Below are positions 1-5,350 of a DNA stretch of 9,510 nucleotides, in pieces. This DNA comes from Acidimicrobiaceae bacterium (lineage in GTDB: Bacteria > Actinomycetota > Acidimicrobiia > Acidimicrobiales > Microtrichaceae). The notes below the pieces were generated by a model that ran no database searches, was not told the DNA's origin, and worked only from the letters and a program-made list of their open reading frames with translations. Position numbers and translations under genes: made by a program. Within the stretch, counting starts at the first letter, position 1; every line of letters begins with the position of its first letter. Where the stretch lies: assembly GCA_003514205.1 (NCBI GenBank), contig DORQ01000225.1, positions 1 to 9,510 on the forward strand, read 5' to 3'.

Positions 1-2
1 GA

Positions 3-293
3 ACGATGTTCGGTAAGAAGGCGATCGAGGAGATGGAAGTAACCGAGTGCATCGAGGGAGTGAGCTACAGCACTGCGGCTGAGTCTCACGGGTCGAACTA
101 CTTCTCCCAGCTCCGGGTCCAGCCATTGGCGTCTGGTTGTCGACTCACGATGGAGTTCCGGGGAGAACCGCAAACGGCGTTCACCAAGATCATGGATCGG
201 ACCCTCGGCAGATTCTTCATCGGCGCGACCAAGAAGGCCCTAGCGAAGGATCTCGACGATATTGCTGGTGCGGCTGAAGCCGCTGAGTCGTAG
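3..293 (+). CDS. SRPBCC / polyketide cyclase-like protein, C-terminal part (5' truncated by window edge)
   Basis: The reading frame is open to the left edge. The ATG at 6 is probably an internal Met, because the preceding codon is Thr and family members commonly carry a Thr-Met-Phe-Gly-type stretch here. The visible part (about 96 residues) reads as the second half of a START/Bet v1-like SRPBCC fold. It has a strand beginning around KKAIEEMEVTE, a Ser/His-containing strand with SHGSNYF, a paired strand ending CRLTMEFRGEP, and a long amphipathic C-terminal helix rich in Ala, Lys and Asp that closes the hydrophobic cavity. Such proteins bind hydrophobic small molecules in the cytoplasm, and the ligand cannot be told from sequence. 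Full members are about 140-160 residues, so roughly 50 residues lie outside the window. It ends 44 bp before the convergent ccdA-like gene. Confidence 0.7.
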   Translation, partial: TMFGKKAIEEMEVTECIEGVSYSTAAESHGSNYFSQLRVQPLASGCRLTMEFRGEPQTAFTKIMDRTLGRFFIGATKKALAKDLDDIAGAAEAAES

Positions 294-337
294 GCGCCGC
301 AGCGCTTGGCCAGTCGAGAGAACACTGAGCAGTGCTC

Positions 338-1237
338 CTAGGGAGTTGGCTTGTTTCTCGCGACTGTGAGTGCTGCCAGTGACAGCAAAACCAGGATGAG
401 CACGAGGCCGACTCGAACTTCTCCAACGCCGCTCACCCATCTGGAAACCTCGTTTTGCCATCGCGTCACGGTGGCGCCAAGTCCGCGGTTGTTGGAGGGA
501 TTCGAGCGAAGGCGGATCTCCCACCACCCGTAATAGGTGACGAATGCGCCCGAGCAAATCATGAGGACCCCGCTCGCTCGCCCAACGTACTTGAGCCACG
601 ACCGCATTCGATGAATGAGCCCATGTCGAGCGAAGGCGACCGCCATGGTAAGTACTCCAACTACGGCACCCATGCCGAGGGCGTAGGCCACGAACGCTGC
701 GAGGCCCGAGAAGAAGCTCTCTTTGCGAAACATTCCACTCACCAGAGCAACGAAAACGGGCAGCGTACAACTCAATGAGGCAGTCGCATACGAGACCCCG
801 AAGAGAAACATCGACGCGAGCTCGTCCGCGTTTCCTGACTTCGATTCGTATCGGGGCAGATGAACAACCGGTTGAGCACCAAAGAGCATCGCGATCCCGG
901 CGATAATCACTGCTAGTCCAAGGACCGCTGTAACCCAGGGGAGGTGTTCTCCCACGGCGCCGCCAATTGCGCTCCAGGCCACACCAATGAGCCCGAACAC
1001 CATCACAAACCCAACGGTCATGGCGCTCGAAACCTTCAACGCCCGCATGATGTCGGCCCGGTCCTGGGTTTGGTCCATCTGTGTGTTCGTTTGTTTGCTT
1101 CCTGTCTGTTCGCCGCTCCTATTTTCGGTTCCTGCGAAGCCGAGGTAGTAGGAGAGATAGGCGGGTAGCAGAGCGAAGCCACACGGGTTGATGGCAGCAA
1201 CTAACCCAGCGGCGAACGCTAGCGAGATGGTGTTCAT
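338..1237 (-). CDS. ccdA: CcdA/DsbD-family cytochrome c biogenesis transmembrane protein
   Basis: This 299-residue polytopic membrane protein moves reducing electrons from cytoplasmic thioredoxin to extracytoplasmic thiol proteins. It opens with the family signature INPCGFALLPAYLSYY (redox Cys19), and its partner Cys157 sits in SLSCTLPVF. These two cysteines are the conserved redox pair of CcdA. Hydrophobic segments lie at about 3-33, 70-92, 100-120, 145-168, 178-203 and 215-238, matching the usual six-helix core. An extra hydrophobic segment at about 275-293 and a polar Ser/Thr/Gln/Asp-rich loop at 36-64 make it longer than the common length of about 240 residues. The ATG overlaps the stop of the upstream thioredoxin-like gene by four bases (ATGA), so the two are translationally coupled and form a thiol-reduction pair. 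I assign the family firmly. The gene name is used in the broad sense, because no cytochrome c maturation genes are visible here. Confidence 0.9.
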   Translation of the reverse strand: MNTISLAFAAGLVAAINPCGFALLPAYLSYYLGFAGTENRSGEQTGSKQTNTQMDQTQDRADIMRALKVSSAMTVGFVMVFGLIGVAWSAIGGAVGEHLPWVTAVLGLAVIIAGIAMLFGAQPVVHLPRYESKSGNADELASMFLFGVSYATASLSCTLPVFVALVSGMFRKESFFSGLAAFVAYALGMGAVVGVLTMAVAFARHGLIHRMRSWLKYVGRASGVLMICSGAFVTYYGWWEIRLRSNPSNNRGLGATVTRWQNEVSRWVSGVGEVRVGLVLILVLLSLAALTVARNKPTP

Positions 1238-1860
1238 GTCGCGATGAGGTCGATCAGTTCTTGCTCGTTCTTGAGCGCTCCAGGAAGGAGGGCCGTGACG
1301 ACTCCAGTCGCTGATACGACGACGGTCATTGGGAGTTTGGTGCCGCCGAAGAGTGCAAGTACGTCGCCAAGCGGATCTTGTGCCTGCTCGTAGGTGACAC
1401 CCGTCTTCTTGATCATTGCTGTGGCTGCATCAGCACCCTCAAGGGTGTTGATGCCAACGAACTGGACAGTGTCGCCGAGTTGTTGGTGCACCCGTTCGAG
1501 AAGGGGCATCTCGGCAACGCAAGGAGTGCAGTTGGAAGCCCAGAAATTGATAACCGTCGGTATGCCAGAGAGGTCTGCCAGCGAAAGTGCTGAACCGCCG
1601 ATTCGCGGCAGCACCACATCTGGCAGCTCGTCTCCGATCTTGATGGTGGCAGTACCAGCGGGGATGACGGGTTCGGCCTCGGAGGAAAGAAAGTCCTCAA
1701 CTCGGATCGGTTCTTCCGATTCTCCGTTCCTGGTCTGGCGGTAGGTGATCCACCCAGCGACAAGGGCGAGGAGGATCGCTAGCGCAGTCCCACGTTTGAG
1801 AAGTGTTGAACTTGATAGTGGGGACCGGGCTGATGCCTGGTCCCGCTCCGGTGACGCCAT
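1234..1860 (-). CDS. Membrane-anchored TlpA/ResA-like thioredoxin-fold protein
   Basis: This 208-residue extracytoplasmic thiol-disulfide oxidoreductase has a short basic N-terminus, one membrane-anchor helix at about 23-40, a linker, and then a thioredoxin fold from about residue 73. The redox motif is Cys111-Thr-Pro-Cys114 in NFWASNCTPCVAEMP. It has Ser-Asn ahead of the first Cys instead of the usual Trp, but CxPC is typical of TlpA/ResA. A cis-Pro candidate, Pro177, lies in GTKLPMTVVV. There is no lipobox Cys, so it is anchored by the uncleaved helix. It is the first gene of the operon with ccdA, which would keep its cysteines reduced. Likely substrates are apocytochrome c haem-binding cysteines or misoxidised exported proteins; the sequence does not decide. 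There is no Shine-Dalgarno sequence before the ATG, and a TAGCGT hexamer ends six nt upstream, pointing to a leaderless message. Confidence 0.88.
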   Translation of the reverse strand: MASPERDQASARSPLSSSTLLKRGTALAILLALVAGWITYRQTRNGESEEPIRVEDFLSSEAEPVIPAGTATIKIGDELPDVVLPRIGGSALSLADLSGIPTVINFWASNCTPCVAEMPLLERVHQQLGDTVQFVGINTLEGADAATAMIKKTGVTYEQAQDPLGDVLALFGGTKLPMTVVVSATGVVTALLPGALKNEQELIDLIAT

Positions 1861-1866
1861 TTCGTA

Positions 1867-1872
1867 ACGCTA
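1867..1872 (-). promoter_or_regulatory. -10 element of a leaderless promoter for the tlpA-ccdA operon
   Basis: On the minus strand TAGCGT (TANNNT type) is followed by TACGAA and then the ATG, so transcription would start at or next to the A of the start codon. No purine-rich ribosome binding site is present. A TCCTGT hexamer 17 nt further upstream is a weak -35 candidate. This is seen in sequence only. Confidence 0.45.
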
Positions 1873-1907
1873 CTGGTCACGGCAGCCTCACAGGAAGGCG
1901 GGGTAAC

Positions 1908-1962
1908 ACAAGCTGGCACCAGTTCTGCCCCGGGGGGTTGGGCAGATCCGGTGCCAGCTTGT
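1908..1962 (-). terminator. Large two-step hairpin after whiB, possible terminator
   Basis: The 13-base arms ACAAGCTGGCACC (1908-1920) and GGTGCCAGCTTGT (1950-1962) are perfect reverse complements. Inside them, after a symmetric 3x3 internal loop, TCTGCCC (1924-1930) pairs with GGGCAGA (1940-1946) around a nine-base loop. It lies 81 nt after the whiB stop and 47 nt before the tlpA start, so on the minus strand it would end the whiB transcript. No U-tract follows on either strand, so it could instead be an mRNA stabiliser, a factor-assisted terminator or a small repeat element. The structure is certain and its role is inferred. Confidence 0.45.
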
Positions 1963-2043
1963 TCGCTCGACTCACGATGGTGGGGGCTCAATTCTCTGTT
2001 GCCCCGAGAGGTGAATCGAAGTGGCACCGCAGTCACCGCTGGT

Positions 2044-2391
2044 TCATGCGCTTACCAAATAGCGAAACTCGTCCGGCAACGGAACCTGAAGGAGTTGGTC
2101 TTCAGGTCGCGCAACCTTCGGAGGACGCCCTCGCCGTCGCTTGTTGAGGACAATCTTGCCTGCCATGAAGAGCTGACCGCCCCACACCCCCCACTGCTCG
2201 TCACGTTCGAGAGCAGTTCGAAGGCAATTTCCCATGACCGGACATGTTTCGCAGATGCGCTTCGCAGCGGAGATCTCGGTGAGATCGTCGCTGAAGAAAT
2301 GCGCGACCACGGCCTGGGGGCTGTTGGCACAGGCTGCCAACCGTTCCCAGTCGGGTTGTACTGCTGATTGTGGGATGGTCTGGGCGACCAT
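2044..2391 (-). CDS. whiB7: WhiB7-type iron-sulfur transcriptional regulator with C-terminal AT-hook
   Basis: This 115-residue WhiB-family regulator binds a [4Fe-4S] cluster and the housekeeping sigma factor. The four ligand cysteines are Cys21, Cys47, Cys50 and Cys56 (the last three in CETCPVMGNC). They are followed by the family turn GVWGG at 68-72. A basic AT-hook-like stretch, RRRGRPPK (85-92), follows directly. RGRP after GVWGG is the hallmark of the WhiB7/WblC subgroup, which activates intrinsic antibiotic-resistance and redox genes and its own promoter. About 20 residues extend beyond the AT-hook, longer than the 92-residue mycobacterial protein. I chose the ATG at 2391 because AGAAGGA sits 10 nt upstream and the first Cys then falls at its usual distance. 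The frame stays open to 2625, but that extension would translate through the leader hairpin. Subgroup assignment rests on the AT-hook and the leader, not on an alignment. Confidence 0.85.
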   Translation of the reverse strand: MVAQTIPQSAVQPDWERLAACANSPQAVVAHFFSDDLTEISAAKRICETCPVMGNCLRTALERDEQWGVWGGQLFMAGKIVLNKRRRGRPPKVARPEDQLLQVPLPDEFRYLVSA

Positions 2392-2401
2392 GGGAATCAC
2401 G

Positions 2402-2408
2402 TCCTTCT
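2402..2408 (-). promoter_or_regulatory. Ribosome binding site of the whiB7-like gene
   Basis: AGAAGGA on the minus strand lies 10 nt before the ATG at 2391. It decides this start over in-frame upstream candidates, including a GTG four codons... three codons earlier, which would have no spacing to this site. It lies about 90 nt downstream of the leader hairpin. Confidence 0.65.
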
Positions 2409-2496
2409 GAAGTTGATCGATGTTCTCTGTGTTGGTCGTAGGTGGCCAGCTCAGCGGATGCTCGAGCCTCGATGGGGAAACATGTCCCCGTTTACG

Positions 2497-2532
2497 CTGA
2501 AAGGCCGCCGGGTTGCCCCGGCGGCCTTTCAG
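2497..2532 (-). terminator. Perfect 16-bp leader hairpin, candidate attenuator terminator of whiB7
   Basis: The arms CTGAAAGGCCGCCGGG (2497-2512) and CCCGGCGGCCTTTCAG (2517-2532) are exact reverse complements around a four-base loop, making a very stable GC-rich stem with A-rich and T-rich shoulders (AAAGG...CCTTT). This shape is typical of actinobacterial intrinsic terminators, though the U-run after the stem is short. It lies 29 nt after the stop of the upstream ORF and about 105 nt before the whiB start. Transcripts from the leader promoter must therefore read through it to express whiB. A distal stretch of the upstream ORF (CTTCGGCG on the minus strand) could pair with the 5' arm (CGCCGGGG, using two G-U pairs) as a weak antiterminator. 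The pairing is my inference. Confidence 0.75.
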
Positions 2533-2561
2533 AGATCTTCTTCGGTTGAGCGGGTTGCTCG

Positions 2562-2729
2562 CTACGAAGTTCCTCCAGGGCCGTGGGCTGGGTGGCATGC
2601 GGAAAGCGCATTGGTCACTGTCCACTTGGTGTGAATGGTGGTCGCTGGCTTCACGTAGTTACGTGCACGCGACGCGCCGAAGAAAGCAGATGCTGCTTCG
2701 GTTCGGGATGCTGTCGAGGTGCTGAACAC
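2562..2729 (-). CDS. Upstream ORF (55-codon leader peptide) of the whiB7-like gene
   Basis: This small ORF starts with GTG at 2729 and ends with TAG at 2562. AAAGG lies eight nt before the GTG, a good Shine-Dalgarno position, and a candidate transcription start lies about 30 nt further upstream. The peptide is Ser/Thr/Ala-rich at the start, then has a patterned block, SAFFGASRARNYVKP (about 14-28), and a Thr/His/Pro-rich tail. It shows no membrane segment or known domain. Its position between promoter and terminator hairpin matches whiB7/wblC leaders of mycobacteria and streptomycetes, where stalled translation of an upstream ORF prevents termination and so induces the regulator under ribosome-targeting antibiotics. 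The codons for the patterned block also form two short RNA hairpins (2684-2698 and 2652-2665), so conservation there could be at RNA or peptide level. Whether it is translated is inferred. Confidence 0.6.
   Translation of the reverse strand: MFSTSTASRTEAASAFFGASRARNYVKPATTIHTKWTVTNALSACHPAHGPGGTS
2652..2665. repeat. Inverted repeat CACGTA-GT-TACGTG within the whiB7 leader
   Basis: Perfect six-base arms are separated by two bases. As RNA it would form a five-pair stem with a four-base loop (less strained than six pairs and two bases). As DNA it is a near-palindrome that could bind a dimeric regulator. It lies inside the upstream ORF, over the Asn-Tyr-Val codons of its patterned block. Confidence 0.5.
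2684..2698. repeat. Short hairpin in the whiB7 leader
   Basis: AAGCAG and CTGCTT pair around a three-base loop, and the flanks (CTTC and GAAG-type) could extend the stem with a bulge. On the minus-strand transcript this stem lies early in the upstream ORF, just before the Phe-Phe-Gly codons, and could compete with the later segments that may contact the terminator arm. Confidence 0.4.
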
Positions 2730-2768
2730 GTGAAGTGCCTTTGTTCGGGAGAAACGAATTCGTTGCTC

Positions 2769-2834
2769 AGTGTAGGGGCGTGCACCGACATTTCGGTGCG
2801 CACTCAAGAAACCACGCTTCGAGGTCACCGTCAA
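2769..2834 (-). promoter_or_regulatory. Candidate promoter region of the whiB7-like leader, with an inverted repeat
   Basis: Two readings are possible on the minus strand. One uses TACACT (2774-2769, TANNNT type) as the -10, placing the start about 33 nt before the upstream-ORF GTG. The other uses TTGACG (2834-2829) as the -35, with a poor -10 (TTTCTT) 17 nt downstream. AT-rich sequence containing TTAATTCG precedes TTGACG, which resembles the AT-rich element next to the -35 in WhiB7-activated promoters. Between the two lies a perfect inverted repeat, GCACCGA (2782-2788) and TCGGTGC (2793-2799) with a four-base spacer, in the -35 region of the first reading. The region is 46 bp or more downstream of the orn stop. 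Confidence 0.35.
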
Positions 2835-2879
2835 ACGAATTAACGGAATCTTTTGGAAATCTCAGATGTGGAGGGGCGA

Positions 2880-3422
2880 CTAGGGAAGCTGCGATCGGAA
2901 AAGTGTCTCGCGCCAGTAGCGAAGTTCGTTGACGCTTTCGACGATGTCGTCCATAGCCCGATGGGAGGTGGCCTTCTTCGGGGCACCCGAGAGCGAGTCT
3001 GGTTGCCAGCGACGAGCGAGTTCCTTCAGCGTCGAAACGTCGATGGATCGGTAGTGCAGGTATTCCTCGATCTCAGGGAGGTAGGCGGCCAGGAATCGTC
3101 GATCCATCCCAATAGAGTTGCCGCACAGCGGCACCGTTCTTGCCTCGGGAACATGCTCCTTGATGAACGCAAGGGTCTGTGCTCCCGCTTCCGTCAGGGT
3201 GAGCGAGGAGGCCTTGATCTCATTCAGCAGGCCTGACTTGGTGTGCATGGCCACGACGACCTCGTCCATTTTTGCGAGCTCCTCAGGACCTTGATGGACG
3301 ACGAGGTCTGGGCCTTGTGCAACCACGTTGAGGTCATCGTCAGTGACGAGCGTTGCGATCTCCACAATTACGTGTCGCGTCTGATCGAGGCCAGTCATTT
3401 CCAGATCCATCCAAACAAGCAT
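2880..3422 (-). CDS. orn: Oligoribonuclease (DEDDh 3'-5' exoribonuclease)
   Basis: This 180-residue protein, the normal full length, degrades 2-5 nt RNAs, including the pGpG/pApA linear products of cyclic dinucleotide breakdown, in the cytoplasm. All DEDDh residues are visible: Asp6 and Glu8 in WMDLEMTGLD, Asp107 in GNSIGMDRRFL, and His154 with Asp159 in SHRAMDDI. The segment YRSIDVSTLKELARRW (124-139) is the characteristic Orn core and separates it from generic exonucleases and DnaQ-like proteins. There is no Shine-Dalgarno sequence before the ATG at 3422. A TACCAT hexamer ends seven nt upstream, so the message is probably leaderless. It is divergent from dut across 84 bp, and the whiB7-like gene follows downstream on the same strand with its own promoter region between. 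Confidence 0.95.
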   Translation of the reverse strand: MLVWMDLEMTGLDQTRHVIVEIATLVTDDDLNVVAQGPDLVVHQGPEELAKMDEVVVAMHTKSGLLNEIKASSLTLTEAGAQTLAFIKEHVPEARTVPLCGNSIGMDRRFLAAYLPEIEEYLHYRSIDVSTLKELARRWQPDSLSGAPKKATSHRAMDDIVESVNELRYWRETLFRSQLP

Positions 3423-3429
3423 GACTGCG

Positions 3430-3435
3430 ATGGTA
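3430..3435 (-). promoter_or_regulatory. -10 element of a leaderless promoter for orn
   Basis: TACCAT on the minus strand is followed by seven nt and then the ATG at 3422, placing the transcription start at or beside the start codon. No ribosome binding site is visible. No convincing -35 was found. Confidence 0.4.
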
Positions 3436-3494
3436 TCGGGCGAACTGCCCTTGACCTCGTTGGAGCCCGTTGGGAGACGGATCCATTGGTTTCG

Positions 3495-3500
3495 TAGACT
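3495..3500 (+). promoter_or_regulatory. -10 element of a leaderless promoter for dut
   Basis: TAGACT is followed by six nt (CCCTCA) and then ATG at 3507, with no Shine-Dalgarno sequence between. TTGGGA at 3470-3475 is a possible -35 with a 19-nt spacer. The orn and dut promoters lie back to back in the 84-bp divergent gap. Confidence 0.5.
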
Positions 3501-3506
3501 CCCTCA

Positions 3507-3941
3507 ATGATCCAAATTCCTGCTGTGCGATCCGAGGCGGATCTCAGCCTGCCAACTCATGCCACACCTGGAGACGCTGGTGTGGATCTCCGATCGAGCG
3601 TGACGATCTCCATTGCACCCGGCGAGCGAGCGCTCGTGCCCACTGGGATCTCGATCGCAATTCCCGAGGGGTATGCAGGTTTTGTGCAACCACGTAGCGG
3701 CCTGGCCCTCAAGCATGGGATTACCTGCCTGAACACTCCAGGCCTGATCGACTCTGGGTATCGAGGCGAATTGAAAGTGCTGTTGATCAACACGGATCGA
3801 ACTGAGAGTTTTGAAATTGTTCGAGGCGAGCGAATTGCTCAACTCGTAATCCAAGCAGTGGAAACGGTTGAGTTCATCGAGGTCGACACCTTGCCCGACT
3901 CAGTTCGCGGCGAGGGAGGGTTCGGCCACACCGGCCGCTAG
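3507..3941 (+). CDS. dut: dUTP diphosphatase (dUTPase)
   Basis: This 144-residue homotrimeric enzyme hydrolyses dUTP to dUMP and pyrophosphate, keeping uracil out of DNA and supplying dUMP for dTMP synthesis. All five family motifs are in order: I PGDAGVDLRS (21-30), II QPRSGLALKHG (61-71), III around TPGLIDSGYRGELKV (77-91) with catalytic Asp82 and nucleotide-stacking Tyr85, IV RGERIAQLVI (106-115), and V RGEGGFGHTGR (134-144), the glycine-rich C-terminal arm closing over the active site with Phe139. Length is normal. The ATG at 3507 gives motif I at the expected distance and lies six nt after a -10 hexamer, so a leaderless message is likely. It is convergent with the metallophosphoesterase gene, and both stop codons share CTAG. 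Confidence 0.96.
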   Translation: MIQIPAVRSEADLSLPTHATPGDAGVDLRSSVTISIAPGERALVPTGISIAIPEGYAGFVQPRSGLALKHGITCLNTPGLIDSGYRGELKVLLINTDRTESFEIVRGERIAQLVIQAVETVEFIEVDTLPDSVRGEGGFGHTGR

Positions 3942-5281
3942 TTCCCTACTGGCTGCTCGATCCCGGGCTCGGGCCGATCGGGTTCTGGAGCGGATTCGGT
4001 GAACAGTTCGATTCGTTGGGCCACTCCCAGCGAATCAAGTGTCCAGGCCACGACGCGCGCAGTGGGGTTCTCCACGGTGCCATCCCATTCGATCGCGGTG
4101 ACAACATCTTGAACGAGCCCGCTCCCTGAGTTCGCGTAACGCTTCCACTTGATCCCCCGCGACATCACCGGGGCCTCCACCGGAGAATGGGTGTGGCCAA
4201 GGAGATACCAAATGTGGTCGAGCCCGGCCGCGGCGATTGAGTTGGCGAGCAGTTCCTCATCCAAGGAATCGTAGGAGGAGTTTGCTCCAAAGATCGGGTT
4301 GATCGTGATGAGCTTGTTCGGCAATCGACCCTCAAGAATGACCGTGGTGGCTGCTTGTGGCGGCAGCCCCTCTGGAGAGTCGAGTCGGGGGACGTCAATC
4401 AACGTGCTTGCCATCCACGAGGAGAGCTTGCCGAGGTTGTCCCGAAAGGGAGCGTTCCAGCCGTCGGTGTGGTGGCCGTGGGCAACGAGCGCGACGAGTT
4501 GGTCGCCCGAGCGGAGCGCAACGAAGTCAGCGATTGGGTGGACACCGAGGTGGGCGCGTAGTTGGTCGGCGACCATCGGCCGGCGGATCACGTTGTCGTG
4601 GTTGCCAATCGTCCGCACATACCGACCCTTGGCAACAAACTCGTCGCGGATAACCCGGTAGATCTCGAAATGATTCGCGATGATCGCGTTGAGTTGGTAA
4701 CGGGCAGTCTCGATTGAGAGCGCAGGTTGACCAATGCGATCGAGGAGGGCTCCGAGGATCCGCAACATGTCATAGATTGCTCCGCTCGTGGAGCCCCCGA
4801 CGCTCCAGAAGTCCTCAATGTCACCGTTCTCGCACAGGTGCCACTCGCCATCGGCGTAGTGCTGGAGAAGTGCCTGAACGATTGGCTCTGTTCGTTGGCG
4901 ACGCTGCCAATCGAGTCGACCCGCGATCCCTCGGTGTTGGTCGGAGATGATGGCGAGACGAATCTCGGCTGGAAGCTCGGCAACAGTATTGCCGAGCAGC
5001 GTTGGAGTCTCGCCGTTCGCGATTCTGCGAACCTGGGCTGGGAAATCGATAGTGAGTTGTTGGGCTCGTCGATTGTTGACGTTCGCGCGAAACATGATTG
5101 CCGGAGCCCATAGGGGCGATATGAGGCCAGCAAGGCCGAGTTTGAGCGTTGCCCAGATCTGTGCCAAAAGTCCTGGATGGATGGGCTCGCCAGGCAGCTG
5201 AGGTGCGGGTTCGCGGTGGCTCGCCCACCGGTTCGCCTGCTGCACATAGTGTCGTGCTCGGTGGTGGGCTCTGGCTGACAC
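3938..5281 (-). CDS. Calcineurin-like metallophosphoesterase, possibly membrane-associated
   Basis: In a 447-residue reading the dimetal phosphoesterase motifs appear in order: SDQHRG (Asp114, His116), GDIEDFW (Asp154, Asp157), TIGNHDN (Asn227, His228, Asp229), AHGHHTD (His268, His270) and LGHTHSP (His363, His365). The fold and bimetal chemistry are therefore clear, but the substrate (nucleotide, lipid phosphate or other phosphoester) is not. A hydrophobic stretch at about 38-61 (GLLAQIWATLKLGLAGL) precedes the catalytic domain and may associate with the membrane. A helical insert of about 60 residues lies between motifs II and III. The frame opens to a GTG at 5347. I prefer the GTG at 5281, because the longer version would leave only 15 bp to the divergent gene and no room for promoters. 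The last 20 residues are Pro/Glu-rich and probably disordered. Confidence 0.85.
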   Translation of the reverse strand: MSARAHHRARHYVQQANRWASHREPAPQLPGEPIHPGLLAQIWATLKLGLAGLISPLWAPAIMFRANVNNRRAQQLTIDFPAQVRRIANGETPTLLGNTVAELPAEIRLAIISDQHRGIAGRLDWQRRQRTEPIVQALLQHYADGEWHLCENGDIEDFWSVGGSTSGAIYDMLRILGALLDRIGQPALSIETARYQLNAIIANHFEIYRVIRDEFVAKGRYVRTIGNHDNVIRRPMVADQLRAHLGVHPIADFVALRSGDQLVALVAHGHHTDGWNAPFRDNLGKLSSWMASTLIDVPRLDSPEGLPPQAATTVILEGRLPNKLITINPIFGANSSYDSLDEELLANSIAAAGLDHIWYLLGHTHSPVEAPVMSRGIKWKRYANSGSGLVQDVVTAIEWDGTVENPTARVVAWTLDSLGVAQRIELFTESAPEPDRPEPGIEQPVGN

Positions 5282-5308
5282 CTCCGCATTGTTACACGCC
5301 TCGATTCT

Positions 5309-5318
5309 TTCGATCGAA
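5309..5318. promoter_or_regulatory. Palindrome TTCGATCGAA in a divergent intergenic region
   Basis: A perfect 10-bp palindrome sits near the middle of the 81-bp gap between the metallophosphoesterase and acyl-CoA-dehydrogenase-like genes, where a shared operator could lie. CGATC-type words are frequent in this window, so chance is a real explanation. Confidence 0.2.
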
Positions 5319-5350
5319 CGACATCGCCACTTTCCATCGACCGACACGAC

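Noticed and set aside
294..337. Possible terminator in the gap between the SRPBCC and ccdA genes (CACT/AGTG stem)
   Set aside because: A four-pair stem with bulges and no U-tract; not supportable as a terminator.
2084..2107. Inverted repeat ACCTGAAG/CTTCAGGT with an eight-base loop
   Set aside because: It lies inside the 3' coding part of whiB, is only 8 bp, and has no terminator features; probably chance.
2392..2625. In-frame N-terminal extension of the WhiB protein up to a GTG at 2625
   Set aside because: It would translate through the 16-bp hairpin, has no WhiB-family sequence, and the ATG at 2391 has its own AGAAGGA at good spacing.
5282..5347. Longer metallophosphoesterase starting at GTG 5347
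   Set aside because: It would leave 15 bp to the divergent start at 5363 and overlap the region where promoters must lie; the added residues look unlike a domain or signal peptide.
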